Source: Candidatus Chryseopegocella kryptomonas (GTDB taxonomy: Bacteria > Bacteroidota > Ignavibacteria > Kryptoniales > Kryptoniaceae). Taken from it: DNA of 64,000 bases. The position numbers and the translations under genes are program-made. Positions within the stretch are counted from its first letter, which is position 1; each line of letters begins with the position of its first letter. The DNA is taken from contig NZ_CZVW01000009.1 in assembly GCF_001536065.1 (NCBI RefSeq), positions 1-64,000 on the forward strand. The letters are read 5' to 3'. Below the pieces are notes generated by a model, which had not been told where the DNA came from, did not search any database, and saw nothing but the letters and a program-made list of their open reading frames with translations. Of this stretch, positions 26,107 to 34,651 are shown one piece after another.

Positions 26107-26493
26107 TTATGCTTTTAGCTTTGTTATAACCGTGCGAATTGCCTTTATCAACGCAAAAATTTTTGTCAAGCCCGATGGCAAACCTTCAAGCGTTGAAGAA
26201 CTATCGGTTGAAAAAACTCCCTTCACACGCTGGAAATATGATTGAAATGTTTCTGTCAAGTTCTGAATCGTTTCAAACTGCGATTGAGCTTTTGATGTTA
26301 CATCAGCAAGTTGTTCTGATACTTTCTGGAAATTGTCAAGAATTGTTGGAAGTTTTGAGTTTAGCTCGGTCGTCGTCCTGTTTAAATTTTCAAGCAAAGT
26401 TTTCAATCTGATAAAAACGATGACAAGATAAACCAACGCTGAAATTGCCGAAACAAGCAAAAGAGCGGTTAAAATTTGAATTAAAGTTTCCAT
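26107..26493 (-). CDS. DUF948-like single-pass membrane protein
   Basis: The 128-residue protein has one N-terminal membrane helix (about residues 5-27) followed by a helical, Leu/Asn/Thr-rich coiled-coil-like region (about 30-90), as in DUF948 proteins. The rest is a weakly conserved amphipathic tail. The ATG at 26493 is preferred over an upstream GTG. It lies 18 bases before fusA2 and is probably co-transcribed with it. Function unknown; related proteins appear with YtxH stress-type proteins, and one such gene is directly upstream here. Confidence 0.78.
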   Translation of the reverse strand: METLIQILTALLLVSAISALVYLVIVFIRLKTLLENLNRTTTELNSKLPTILDNFQKVSEQLADVTSKAQSQFETIQNLTETFQSYFQRVKGVFSTDSSSTLEGLPSGLTKIFALIKAIRTVITKLKA

Positions 26494-26524
26494 TTGAAAC
26501 ACCGAGATTAATTTTAAAATAAAA

Positions 26525-26549
26525 AAGGCAAGACATCCCGTCTTGCCCT
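26525..26549 (-). terminator. Rho-independent terminator of the YtxH gene
   Basis: On the minus strand GGCAAGAC and GTCTTGCC form a stem around a five-base loop, followed by TTTTTTATTTT. It lies between ytxH and the DUF948-like gene and suggests that the two are separate or only partly read through. Confidence 0.85.
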
Positions 26550-26558
26550 TTAAAGTTT

Positions 26559-26912
26559 TCAGCTTTTGCTCTTCTTTGTTTCTTCTTTATAAGTTTCAAC
26601 TCCCGACTTCACTGCTTCTTTAACGGTTTCAACTTTTTGCTTTGCGCTTGAAATTATCTCATCAACTTCTCTTTTAATTTTTTCTGCTTCTTCTTTTGCT
26701 TTTTCAATCACTTCTTCGGCTTTAGCTTTTGCTTCACCTAGATATTCACCAGCTTTTTCCTTCGCAAGTGTTGATTTTTCCTTGATCAAAGCTCTCATTT
26801 CCCTTCCACTCTTTGGTGTAAACAACATAGCAAGCACAGCCCCTAATGCACTCCCAACCAAAAAGCCAATTAAAAATCCCCGAAACATTCCTTCATTATT
26901 TTCTCTCGCCAT
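26559..26912 (-). CDS. YtxH domain-containing protein
   Basis: The 117-residue protein has a short N-terminus, a Gly-rich hydrophobic helix (FLIGFLVGSALGAVLAMLF) and the YtxH signature FTPKSGREMR. A long Lys/Glu/Ala helix (about residues 40-115) follows. YtxH proteins are membrane-associated and often stress-induced; the function is unknown. The gene ends at its own terminator. Confidence 0.88.
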   Translation of the reverse strand: MARENNEGMFRGFLIGFLVGSALGAVLAMLFTPKSGREMRALIKEKSTLAKEKAGEYLGEAKAKAEEVIEKAKEEAEKIKREVDEIISSAKQKVETVKEAVKSGVETYKEETKKSKS

Positions 26913-27084
26913 GACTTACCTCCAGAATTTAGTTTTCAATTTAAATGCTCATACACAAAAATCATAACATTAAACACAATCTCACTTCGCAAACAAAATA
27001 ACCTTCACACTTGCTCACAATCTCAAAATTAAGATAAAAACCTGATTTCTAAAAATCAAGATTTTCATCAAAGATGCAAAAACG

Positions 27085-27105
27085 CCTCCCCGAAATTCGG
27101 GGAGG
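27085..27105 (-). terminator. Rho-independent terminator after the metallo-hydrolase gene
   Basis: CCTCCCCGAA and TTCGGGGAGG form a 10-bp stem with a one-base centre. Read on the minus strand it is followed by CGTTTTTG, so it ends the transcript of the 27121-27912 gene. The remaining intergenic DNA up to 26912 is plain AT-rich sequence without a feature that I recognise. Confidence 0.85.
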
Positions 27106-27120
27106 TTTAAATTAACCAGA

Positions 27121-27912
27121 TCAATTAGCTGTATCTCCGGGATTAAGTTCAATTACGCTCTTTTTAAACTTCGCTGGCAAATAATTCACAAGTTCAGATG
27201 GAGTTCCTTTAAGAAGTGGGAAAGTCCCGTAATGCATCGGGATAACATATTTTGGCTCAACAAGTTTAATCGCTTCCGCTGCTTCCCTTGGTCCCATCGT
27301 GAAGTGCCCACCGATGCAAACAAGCATTAGATCAGGACTGTAAAGTTTTTTAATTAACTCCATATCCCCAAATAAACCCGTATCGCCAGTGTGATAAACT
27401 TTGAAACCATTTTCAAATTCAACAACATATCCAGCCGGATTTCCACCTTCAATTATGTTATTTCCATCCGAAATCCCAGAACTATGCACTGCTGGAACCA
27501 TTGTAATTTTAATTCCATCAACTTCAACTGTTCCAGAATAATTCATTCCGATAAGCTGTTCCTCTGCAACTCCTTGTTTTGCAAGGTATCTTGACACTTC
27601 AAATATGGCTACAACCTTTGCACCTGTTTTCTTTGCAAGATCGGGTGCTTGTCCAACGTGGTCAAAATGTCCGTGAGTAAGCAGGATAAGATCAACCTTG
27701 TCAATTTTCTTCGCTGACGCCGGTGCTTTTGGATTCTCAAGCCATGGGTCAATTAAAACAATTTTACCATTGGGTGACTTCAAAAGAAAAGCAGCATGCC
27801 CAAGCCAAGTGACTTCAACCCCTTTGAATCTTTGTCCTTTTTTCTCAGCCGAAGTTGCTACCCCCGCAATTGCAATCGCAAGGATAAGTGTTAAGATAAG
27901 TAGCTCCTTCAT
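27121..27912 (-). CDS. Secreted metallo-beta-lactamase-fold hydrolase (UPF0173-like)
   Basis: The 263-residue protein has the UPF0173 core: VTWLGHAAF, the metal motif LTHGHFDHVG, then HSSG, HTGDTG and PMHYGTF. These supply the histidine and aspartate ligands for a two-metal centre. Unlike most UPF0173 proteins, which are cytoplasmic, this one starts with a clear signal peptide (KELLILTLILAIAIAGVATSA), so it should act in the periplasm. The substrate is unknown; relatives include the N-acyl phosphatidylethanolamine phospholipase-D-like and UlaG-like groups. Confidence 0.88.
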   Translation of the reverse strand: MKELLILTLILAIAIAGVATSAEKKGQRFKGVEVTWLGHAAFLLKSPNGKIVLIDPWLENPKAPASAKKIDKVDLILLTHGHFDHVGQAPDLAKKTGAKVVAIFEVSRYLAKQGVAEEQLIGMNYSGTVEVDGIKITMVPAVHSSGISDGNNIIEGGNPAGYVVEFENGFKVYHTGDTGLFGDMELIKKLYSPDLMLVCIGGHFTMGPREAAEAIKLVEPKYVIPMHYGTFPLLKGTPSELVNYLPAKFKKSVIELNPGDTAN

Positions 27913-27974
27913 TTTTCCACCTTCATTTGTTTTTGTTTTTTATAATTTCAAAAACTTCGCAAAATTTTGCAACA

Positions 27975-28871
27975 TTAATTTGACTTCCTCACCGCATCTC
28001 TTATGGCTTCCGCAACTACATAAACAGAAAGTTCTGCGATAACTTCAAACTCAGATTCAATCTCTCCGTTTGCAAGTGTAAAGACAACATCACCATCATA
28101 ACTTGTATGAGATGGACGAATTGCTCTTGAAAGCCCATCATCAGCTCGTTTTGAAATTTTGTATGCTTCAATCTTTGATAGTTTTGCATTTGTCATCACA
28201 CAAACAAGCGTTGTATTCGTTCCAAATTGAATCTTTCTTTGTAAAGCAAATCTAAATTTTTTCTCCAACCCGATAAACTTTCCATCAACTCTTGCGCCTG
28301 CGATTATTTTTCCGTCTTCATCAACCACATCACCTACTGAATTTACAACAGCAACAGCAGAGACAATTAAATCATCACTTTGAACGATTGAAAACCCAAA
28401 TCCGCCATTCATCCTGTGCTCAAATCCCGCCCATTTGCCCACGGTTGTTCCAGTGCCAGCGCCGACAAGACCTGTTTCAAAGTTAACACTTGCATTTAAA
28501 CAAGCCTTATAACCATCTTCCGCAGTCGGTCTTATTTTTGGATTTCCAACATTTAAATCATATACAACCGCAGCTGGAACAATCGGAACTTTCGCCCACG
28601 GAGTTTGATAACCAATTCCATTTTCTTCAAGATAACGCATAACTCCATCTGCAGATGCAAGCCCGAATGCGCTTCCACCTGTTAAGACAACTGCGTGAAC
28701 TTCTGAAACGGTCATCTCCGGCGATAAAAGTTCAAGCTCACGGCTTCCCGGAGCATTTCCACTTACAAAACAACTTCCAACAGTTCCGGGCGGGCACAAA
28801 ATCACCGTGCAACCGGTAAGCGCTTCAAGATTGGTTGAATGCCCGATTTTAAAACCAAGTTTTTCAAACAT
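27975..28871 (-). CDS. P1-family (S58, DmpA/NylC-type) self-processing peptidase
   Basis: The 298-residue protein matches the DmpA/NylC N-terminal-nucleophile family, which cleaves itself into two chains. The probable cleavage site is Asn219-Thr220 in FGTNTTLVCV, exposing Thr220 as nucleophile. Other conserved parts are VLTGGSAFGL, VGAGTGTTVGKWAG and MNGGFG. Family members are aminopeptidases or amide hydrolases for small or D-amino-acid substrates and nylon oligomers; the substrate here is unknown. It follows the GDT1-like gene on the same strand after 12 bases. Confidence 0.9.
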   Translation of the reverse strand: MFEKLGFKIGHSTNLEALTGCTVILCPPGTVGSCFVSGNAPGSRELELLSPEMTVSEVHAVVLTGGSAFGLASADGVMRYLEENGIGYQTPWAKVPIVPAAVVYDLNVGNPKIRPTAEDGYKACLNASVNFETGLVGAGTGTTVGKWAGFEHRMNGGFGFSIVQSDDLIVSAVAVVNSVGDVVDEDGKIIAGARVDGKFIGLEKKFRFALQRKIQFGTNTTLVCVMTNAKLSKIEAYKISKRADDGLSRAIRPSHTSYDGDVVFTLANGEIESEFEVIAELSVYVVAEAIRDAVRKSN

Positions 28872-28883
28872 AGCAAGACAAAT

Positions 28884-29156
28884 TCATATTTTTTCAAAAA
28901 ACATTAAAATCCCGATTATGATAAACGCAACTGCTGCGATTTTCTCTATGATGTGAGCGGGGATAATTTTCGTCAAAGCATCTCCAATGATTGCACCTAA
29001 AAAAGTGATAACCGCAAAAGCAATTATCGCACCAAGAAAAACAGAGATAGGTTTCTTTGATTGGGCTGAAAGCGATAGCACCGCAAGCTGCGTTTTATCC
29101 CCAAGCTCAGCAAGAAATATAGCCCAGAAAGTTGTGATGATAATTTTCCAGGACAT
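28884..29156 (-). CDS. GDT1/TMEM165 (UPF0016)-family cation exporter, half-size
   Basis: The 90-residue membrane protein has one copy of the signature ELGDKTQ in its first helix, and two further helices. UPF0016 proteins transport Mn2+ or Ca2+. Most have two repeats, but half-size bacterial forms that dimerise are well known, so this is not a truncation. It lies six bases after the VanZ gene in the same transcript. Confidence 0.88.
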   Translation of the reverse strand: MSWKIIITTFWAIFLAELGDKTQLAVLSLSAQSKKPISVFLGAIIAFAVITFLGAIIGDALTKIIPAHIIEKIAAVAFIIIGILMFFEKI

Positions 29157-29162
29157 ACGAAT

Positions 29163-29540
29163 TCACTTTTTGTTTTTAAAATTGTAAATCAGAAGTAAAA
29201 GTGATACAAAACCACCACCGATTATATCTGCAAGCGCATCGGTGACATCTGGCATTCGCCCCGGGACAAATTCCTGATGTAATTCATCAAATATCCCGTA
29301 AACAACGCAGATAAAAAACGCAATCGCAATGCTGAAATGTTTGAGGAAAAAACTTTTATTTTGATATTGAAAACCGCGATAAATCAAATATGTCAAAATT
29401 CCAAACAAGGTTGCATGGACGAATTTATCAAACAGATCAAAAGGTTCTTCAGGGAAATAATTTCCCGGAATTGATGAAAGAACAAAGATCAAACCCATCC
29501 ACAGGAAAGCAGGAAACTGATACTTTAAAAAATTTTTCAC
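29163..29540 (-). CDS. VanZ-like family membrane protein
   Basis: The 125-residue protein has four hydrophobic helices and VanZ-type motifs: LSSIPG near the first helix, DKFVHATLFGILTYL, and FDELHQEFVPGRMPDVTDALADIIGG in outline (DELHQ and DVTDALAD). VanZ was named from teicoplanin resistance, but most homologues have no known role. Its start overlaps the end of nnrDE by four bases, so translation is coupled. Confidence 0.88.
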   Translation of the reverse strand: MKNFLKYQFPAFLWMGLIFVLSSIPGNYFPEEPFDLFDKFVHATLFGILTYLIYRGFQYQNKSFFLKHFSIAIAFFICVVYGIFDELHQEFVPGRMPDVTDALADIIGGGFVSLLLLIYNFKNKK

Positions 29541-31114
29541 CCCTTGTCCTCTTTCATAACTTTTTGAATTGCCTCTGGAATCATGTTCAAAATATCCATT
29601 GCCATCATTGGAAGTTCTCCAAATTTATCACGAGCCAAATCTCCCGCAAGACCGTGCAAATAAACTCCACAAATTGCCGAATCAACAGCACTTAAACCTT
29701 GCCCCATAAAACCAGCTATCATTCCAGTTAAAACATCTCCGCTTCCAGCGGTTGCCATTCCTGGATTACCCGTTGAATTGATGAAAACTTCTCCTTCTGG
29801 ATTTGCGATCACGGTTGTATCGCCTTTGAGGACAAGCACGACGCCATATTCAAGAGCAAAATTTCTTGCGATGTCAATTTTCTCACGCTCTATTTTCTCA
29901 ACAGGTAAATCCGTCAAACGAGAAAATTCACCCGGATGAGGTGTTAAGACAATTTCGGTCCTTAAACTTTTAAGAATGTTAAGATTTCCAACCAAAGCGT
30001 TTAATCCATCCGCATCAATTACTGCTTTTTTGTTTAATTTTTTGATGACATTTAAGATCACCTGCTTCGTCTCATAATTTTTTGAAAGTCCTGGTCCAAT
30101 TATCAAAACATCAGCCCACTCCATATACTCTTCAATTAAATCAAGAGCGTTCCATCCAATCGTATGTTCATTCGTTTCTGGCAGAGGAAGTTTCATAACT
30201 TCTGTTAATTTTGTTTCAAGCACTGGGCTTAAACTTTCTGGAACTCCGGCGATAACTGCACCAGCCCCAACTTTCATTGCTGAAAGAGTTGACATCGTCG
30301 CTGCACCCGTCAAACCCGGCGAACCAACAAGCGCAAAAATTTTCCCGCAGCTATATTTATGTGCATTGAAAGGACGAATTGGCAATCTTCTTTTAACATC
30401 CATCGCCTCAAGATAATATGTCTTTATCCCAACCTCGTGATAAACAAAGCCCGGAATCCCAATGTCAATTATGTAAATTTTCCCCGGCAAAATTTTTCCC
30501 CAATTCAACATAAGCCCTGTCTTCGGAACTCCCATCGTCGCAGTAAGATCAGCTCTCACAGCAATACCTTCTATCTCGCCCGTATCACCATTTAAACCAG
30601 ATGGAATGTCAATTGAAACAGTGTAAACTCTCTGCGAATTTATCCAGTTTATCACATCATAAAACAGACCTTGAACCTTCCCCTTGAAACCAATTCCAAA
30701 AATTGCATCAATTATAATATCTGGCTTCGGATATTTATCAAGTTCATTCACATTTTTCAAAGTGATGATCTCAAAAATATCTTTCTCTCTTTTCCCTTGC
30801 CTTATTCTTTGCGCAATTTCATAGTTTGTCTTTGCATCACCACGAAGTTTCTCCGGTTCAACAAGCATAAAAACATAAACTTCTGCTCTCATTCCGAAAA
30901 GTTTTCTAGCAACTGCGAGCCCATCACCACCGTTATTTCCACCACCGCAAAAAACAAAAGCTCTTTTTCCACCAACAGAACCATACTTCATCAAAATTGA
31001 ATGTATCACGCCTTGCGATGCATTTTCCATCAACAATAGCCCCGGAATCCCAAGTTTATCTATCGCATAACTATCACATTTTTTCATTTCTTCAGTTGAT
31101 GCAACAAGAAGCAT
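29537..31114 (-). CDS. nnrDE: Bifunctional NAD(P)H-hydrate epimerase / ADP-dependent dehydratase
   Basis: The enzyme repairs hydrated NADH and NADPH. The N-terminal half (residues 1-215) is the epimerase, with GGGNNGGDGL and DAIFGIGFKG. The C-terminal half (about 230-525) is the ribokinase-like dehydratase, with GPGLS, DADGLNAL, LTPHPGEF, LKGDTT and GNPGMATAGSGDVLTG. Total length of 525 residues is normal for the fused form. It heads the transcript that continues into VanZ, the GDT1-like gene and the peptidase. Confidence 0.95.
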   Translation of the reverse strand: MLLVASTEEMKKCDSYAIDKLGIPGLLLMENASQGVIHSILMKYGSVGGKRAFVFCGGGNNGGDGLAVARKLFGMRAEVYVFMLVEPEKLRGDAKTNYEIAQRIRQGKREKDIFEIITLKNVNELDKYPKPDIIIDAIFGIGFKGKVQGLFYDVINWINSQRVYTVSIDIPSGLNGDTGEIEGIAVRADLTATMGVPKTGLMLNWGKILPGKIYIIDIGIPGFVYHEVGIKTYYLEAMDVKRRLPIRPFNAHKYSCGKIFALVGSPGLTGAATMSTLSAMKVGAGAVIAGVPESLSPVLETKLTEVMKLPLPETNEHTIGWNALDLIEEYMEWADVLIIGPGLSKNYETKQVILNVIKKLNKKAVIDADGLNALVGNLNILKSLRTEIVLTPHPGEFSRLTDLPVEKIEREKIDIARNFALEYGVVLVLKGDTTVIANPEGEVFINSTGNPGMATAGSGDVLTGMIAGFMGQGLSAVDSAICGVYLHGLAGDLARDKFGELPMMAMDILNMIPEAIQKVMKEDKG

Positions 31115-31242
31115 AACCGCAAAATAGTTTTATTTTTAAAAACTAAACCCACTGGTAAGTTCTTTTTTCACAGCTAAACCCGTTTTAAAAAATCTCTATG
31201 CAAACTAAACCACAGCTCAAAGCGTCAAAATCCTTCTAAAAA

Positions 31243-32676
31243 TTAAAACAATTTCTCAAAATATCTTGTCACAAGCGTTGGCAAAATTCCAATTATAAAA
31301 ATTCCAATTGCAGAGATTAAAATTGCAAAAGAACCAGAAGCCGAAATTTTCTCATCGCTTGGATTATAAACTTCCGACGGTGCTTCTTTAAGATACATAT
31401 TTACGACGACATTGAGATAGTAATAAACCGAGACAAGCGTAGCAAGTACCCCGGCAACTGCAAGCCATGTCATTCCAGCTTGAACCGCTGAAGCGAAAAG
31501 ATAGTACTTTCCAACAAATCCAGCAAATGGGGGGAACCCTGTCAATGCAAACATAAAAATGGACATCAGAACACCAATTAAGGGTTTTCTATGTCCAAGC
31601 CCAGCGTAATCTTTTATATCAAGTGATTTATTTTCTTCTTTTTCAACTATTGAAACAACCCCGAAAGCACCAACTTGCATAAGAACATAAGCAAGCGAAT
31701 AATAAAGAATTCCTTGTTTACCAAGTTCATTTGCGGATGCGAGCCCAACCAAAATATATCCAGCATGGGCTATACTTGAATAAGCAAGCATTCGCTTAAT
31801 GTTCGTTTGGGAAATTGCTATTATATTCCCAAGAGCCATGGATAAAACTGAGATAACAGCTATTGCCTGCCTTACCTGTTCATTTGTGCCATTTAAGCCA
31901 AAAATAAAGACGAGAACGAAGGCACCAAACGCTGCTGATTTTGAAACTGCGGACATGAAACCACTTGCAGGTGTGGGAGCTCCTTCGTAAGCATCGGGTG
32001 CCCACATATGAAATGGGACAGCAGCAACTTTAAAAGAAAATCCTATAAGTAAAAATCCAACGCCAAGCCAAAATAGAAAATCGCTTTGGTAATTTTGGAT
32101 ATTTGCAGAGATAATTTTTAAATTCGTTGTCGTTGTGCTTCCATAAATGAATGTAATCCCAAACAACAAAAACCCGGTTGCAAAAGCCCCAAGAAGTAGA
32201 TATTTCAAACCGGCTTCGTTTGATTTCGGGTCTGTGCGGACAAAACCAGAAAGAACATAAAGAGAAATTGACATTAACTCTATCCCGAGAAATGTAATAA
32301 TTAAATCAAGACCGGAGGCAAGAAACATCATGCCAGCAGTTGCAAATAAAATCAGTATATAAAACTCACCATAGTTTGTTTTTCGCTTAATAAGATAATC
32401 CTTTGAAAGTAAAATTGTAAGCAAAGCCCCAAGACAAAAAACGAAATCAAAAAAACTTGCATATCCTCCAACGGCAATCATACTGTTAAACGCTGTTGAA
32501 TACATCGGATAAGTGTAAATTGAGAAAAATCCAGCAACGATAAGTGAAATTATACTGAAAATATAACTAATGGTTTCGCTTTTTTTGAAAAGTGCTTCTA
32601 AAATAACGACAATTAACCCAGCTAAAGATACAGTTAAAATAGGTGATGTTCCTATCAAATCCGTGTAAAAGCTCAT
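31243..32676 (-). CDS. nuoN: NADH-quinone oxidoreductase subunit N
   Basis: NuoN is one of three antiporter-like subunits in the proton-pumping membrane arm of Complex I. The 477-residue product has about 14 membrane helices and the conserved SFKVAAVPFHMWAPDAYEGAP segment in outline (KVAAVPFH, WAPDAYEGAPTP), with key Lys and Glu residues along the central axis. It is the last gene of the nuoJ-N operon in this window and is separated from nuoM by two unrelated genes, which is unusual. Confidence 0.95.
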   Translation of the reverse strand: MSFYTDLIGTSPILTVSLAGLIVVILEALFKKSETISYIFSIISLIVAGFFSIYTYPMYSTAFNSMIAVGGYASFFDFVFCLGALLTILLSKDYLIKRKTNYGEFYILILFATAGMMFLASGLDLIITFLGIELMSISLYVLSGFVRTDPKSNEAGLKYLLLGAFATGFLLFGITFIYGSTTTTNLKIISANIQNYQSDFLFWLGVGFLLIGFSFKVAAVPFHMWAPDAYEGAPTPASGFMSAVSKSAAFGAFVLVFIFGLNGTNEQVRQAIAVISVLSMALGNIIAISQTNIKRMLAYSSIAHAGYILVGLASANELGKQGILYYSLAYVLMQVGAFGVVSIVEKEENKSLDIKDYAGLGHRKPLIGVLMSIFMFALTGFPPFAGFVGKYYLFASAVQAGMTWLAVAGVLATLVSVYYYLNVVVNMYLKEAPSEVYNPSDEKISASGSFAILISAIGIFIIGILPTLVTRYFEKLF

Positions 32677-32706
32677 CGCTTGTTTGTGTTTAATTTTGAA
32701 TTTTTA

Positions 32707-34119
32707 TTATCTAAAGAAGATGAACCATATAAATGTGAAAATCGGCAATAAAATTGGCATTGAGTACTTGATCATATAACCAAAGAAACTTGGCATCTTA
32801 ATATGTGCTTGTTCGGCTATTGATTTAACCATAAAATTAGGTCCGTTCCCAATATATGTCATCGCTCCAAATATAACTGCGGAGACAGAAATTGCCTGAA
32901 CATATTTCCATGAATCATTGGTTACTGGAAAAACACCAGAATTATGTAAAATTTGAAGATGGCTTAAGTCGTTTGGGGAAAGCATCCCAAGCATTGCTTT
33001 CATATGAATTGGATTATCAACGCTTAAACCATGCAATCCAAAAGCTGCGCTCAAGAAGTTAAGATAGGTTGGAGCGTTGTCAAGGAAAGACGATAACACA
33101 CCTGTGCCCCAGAAAAATTGACCCGGATGAGTGATCCCAAGTTTTTCTGCGTTTAGCTCAAGCCAATCAAGGGCGGGAACCATAGTCGCAAAGATTCCAG
33201 CAAATAATATCGCAACCTCTTTTATCGGGATAAAGTTGAAATCATTTCTTTCGTGGATTTCTCTTTTTGTTGTAAGATAACTTGCCACTGCTGAACCGAT
33301 CATTATAATCTCACGAATTGGTTCCTCAAGGAAAACCGCACCAAGAATTATCGCAAGAAATATAACATTGTGCAAACCTTCAACCACTGCTTCCTCACCC
33401 TTTGCTTCAATTTCTCTTTCCATTACATCGGGTAACTTTTTATAATTGTATCGGTCAATAAGATAAAATACAAATAACACAGAACCAACAGCTATTAACC
33501 ATATATACCAGACTCTCGTTATCACCCAGAAAAATGGAACTCCTTTAAGGTAACCCAGGAAAAGAGGTGGATCCCCTATTGGGGTCAGCATACCACCAAT
33601 GTTTGAAACAATAAAGATAAAAAAGACGATATGATAACCAGAAATTCTATATTTATTCAACCTTATGTAAGGTCTTATTAAAACCATTGAAGCGCCCGTT
33701 GTCCCAAGGAGATTTGAAATAACCGCACCAATTCCAAGCAAGATGACATTTGCAAGCGGAGTTGATCTTCCTTTAACTCTTATGTGAATTCCACCTGCAA
33801 CGACAAAAAGCGAACCTATTAACGAGATGAAACTAAAATACTCAATTGCGGTGTGAATCATTCTTGGAGCATTTTTCAAAATAAAGAAATAATAAACTAC
33901 CGAAACAGCACCTAACGCAAAAGAAACAAGCGGATAATTATGCTCCCACCAATGACGATTTATAAAAGGCATAACTGCAATCGCAAGAAGAAGCAAAATA
34001 AATGGTGTGATCATCACTGGATTAACTGGAAGAATTTCATACTCTATGGCAAATGCATCAGACGCTGGAACAAGAAGAAATAAAATTGTGATTAACGCAG
34101 GGATGATATATTTTTTCAC
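32707..34119 (-). CDS. NhaD-like Na+/H+ antiporter within the nuo operon
   Basis: The 470-residue protein belongs to the ion transporter superfamily group of NhaD-type sodium:proton antiporters. After an N-terminal hydrophobic, signal-like segment there are about 12 helices. Diagnostic parts are SNLLGTTGASMVLIRP, a GGMLTPIGDPPLF loop and SSFLDNAPTYLNF, which carry the ion-binding Asp, Thr and Asn residues. It lies 30 bases upstream of nuoN in the same direction, so it is likely made with the Complex I membrane subunits. The inferred role is exchanging the proton gradient made by Complex I for a sodium gradient; this has not been shown. Confidence 0.87.
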   Translation of the reverse strand: MKKYIIPALITILFLLVPASDAFAIEYEILPVNPVMITPFILLLLAIAVMPFINRHWWEHNYPLVSFALGAVSVVYYFFILKNAPRMIHTAIEYFSFISLIGSLFVVAGGIHIRVKGRSTPLANVILLGIGAVISNLLGTTGASMVLIRPYIRLNKYRISGYHIVFFIFIVSNIGGMLTPIGDPPLFLGYLKGVPFFWVITRVWYIWLIAVGSVLFVFYLIDRYNYKKLPDVMEREIEAKGEEAVVEGLHNVIFLAIILGAVFLEEPIREIIMIGSAVASYLTTKREIHERNDFNFIPIKEVAILFAGIFATMVPALDWLELNAEKLGITHPGQFFWGTGVLSSFLDNAPTYLNFLSAAFGLHGLSVDNPIHMKAMLGMLSPNDLSHLQILHNSGVFPVTNDSWKYVQAISVSAVIFGAMTYIGNGPNFMVKSIAEQAHIKMPSFFGYMIKYSMPILLPIFTFIWFIFFR

Positions 34120-34139
34120 CTTTAACTCCGTTTTTGTTT

Positions 34140-34637
34140 TCAGAAGAAAAATTCTTTAATCAAAAACGCTGCAAGCCCGATAAGATAAACAATTACAAAT
34201 ATAAACAACCTATCTATTCGCTTATTCACATCATCAAACCGCCTATTCACATCGTCAAAACGCCTATTTACATCATCAAATCGCTTACTCACACCGTCAA
34301 ACCGTTCGTTCATATCTTTGTTCATTACATCAAATTTCTCATCAACCCTGATGAATCGCTTATCAATCTCATCAAACCTTTTGTAAAAACTATCAAACTT
34401 TTTATAAATTTCATCAAAATGCTTGTAGACATCATCAATTCTTTTGTTAAGACCATCAATCCGCAAATTCACATCGTCAAATCTTTTATTCACATGCTCA
34501 AATTGTTCCCTGACCCATTTAAGCTCCGTTTTAATATCTCTTATATCCTGACGCAAAATGTCAAGTTCTCTGAAGACAATCGCAAATGGATCGGCACGAT
34601 AAACATATTCTTCCTGTCTTTCCTTGGCTTGTTTCAT
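34140..34637 (-). CDS. Tail-anchored heptad-repeat coiled-coil protein between nuoM and the nhaD-like gene
   Basis: The 165-residue protein is almost entirely a coiled coil built on seven-residue units of the type [RK]-[RK]-[FI]-D-[DE]-[VI]-[NYD], more than ten in a row (about residues 40-140). At DNA level this gives imperfect 21-base repeats, nearly identical at 34204-34290. A single C-terminal membrane helix (about residues 144-160, IFVIVYLIGLAAFLI) would anchor it with the coiled coil in the cytoplasm. Such proteins resemble DUF1640/XhlA-like membrane-anchored coiled coils. It is 14 bases after nuoM and 20 bases before the antiporter gene, so it is in the nuo operon. Confidence 0.82.
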   Translation of the reverse strand: MKQAKERQEEYVYRADPFAIVFRELDILRQDIRDIKTELKWVREQFEHVNKRFDDVNLRIDGLNKRIDDVYKHFDEIYKKFDSFYKRFDEIDKRFIRVDEKFDVMNKDMNERFDGVSKRFDDVNRRFDDVNRRFDDVNKRIDRLFIFVIVYLIGLAAFLIKEFFF

Positions 34638-34651
34638 AATTCCACCAGAAA

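Noticed and set aside
26913-27120. RNA gene in the longest intergenic gap
   Set aside because: Apart from the terminator at 27085-27105, the sequence is plain AT-rich DNA without a cloverleaf or paired structure that I can find.
28884-29156. GDT1-like gene as a truncated fragment
   Set aside because: Single-repeat UPF0016 proteins of about 90 residues are a normal bacterial form; the ELGDKTQ motif and both ends are intact.
31115-31242. Weak repeats of the type CTAAACC between nnrDE and nuoN
   Set aside because: Three or four short, degenerate copies in AT-rich DNA are not enough to call a regulatory array.
34200-34500. Repeats resembling a CRISPR array
   Set aside because: The units are contiguous 21-mers without spacers, in phase with heptads of an open reading frame.
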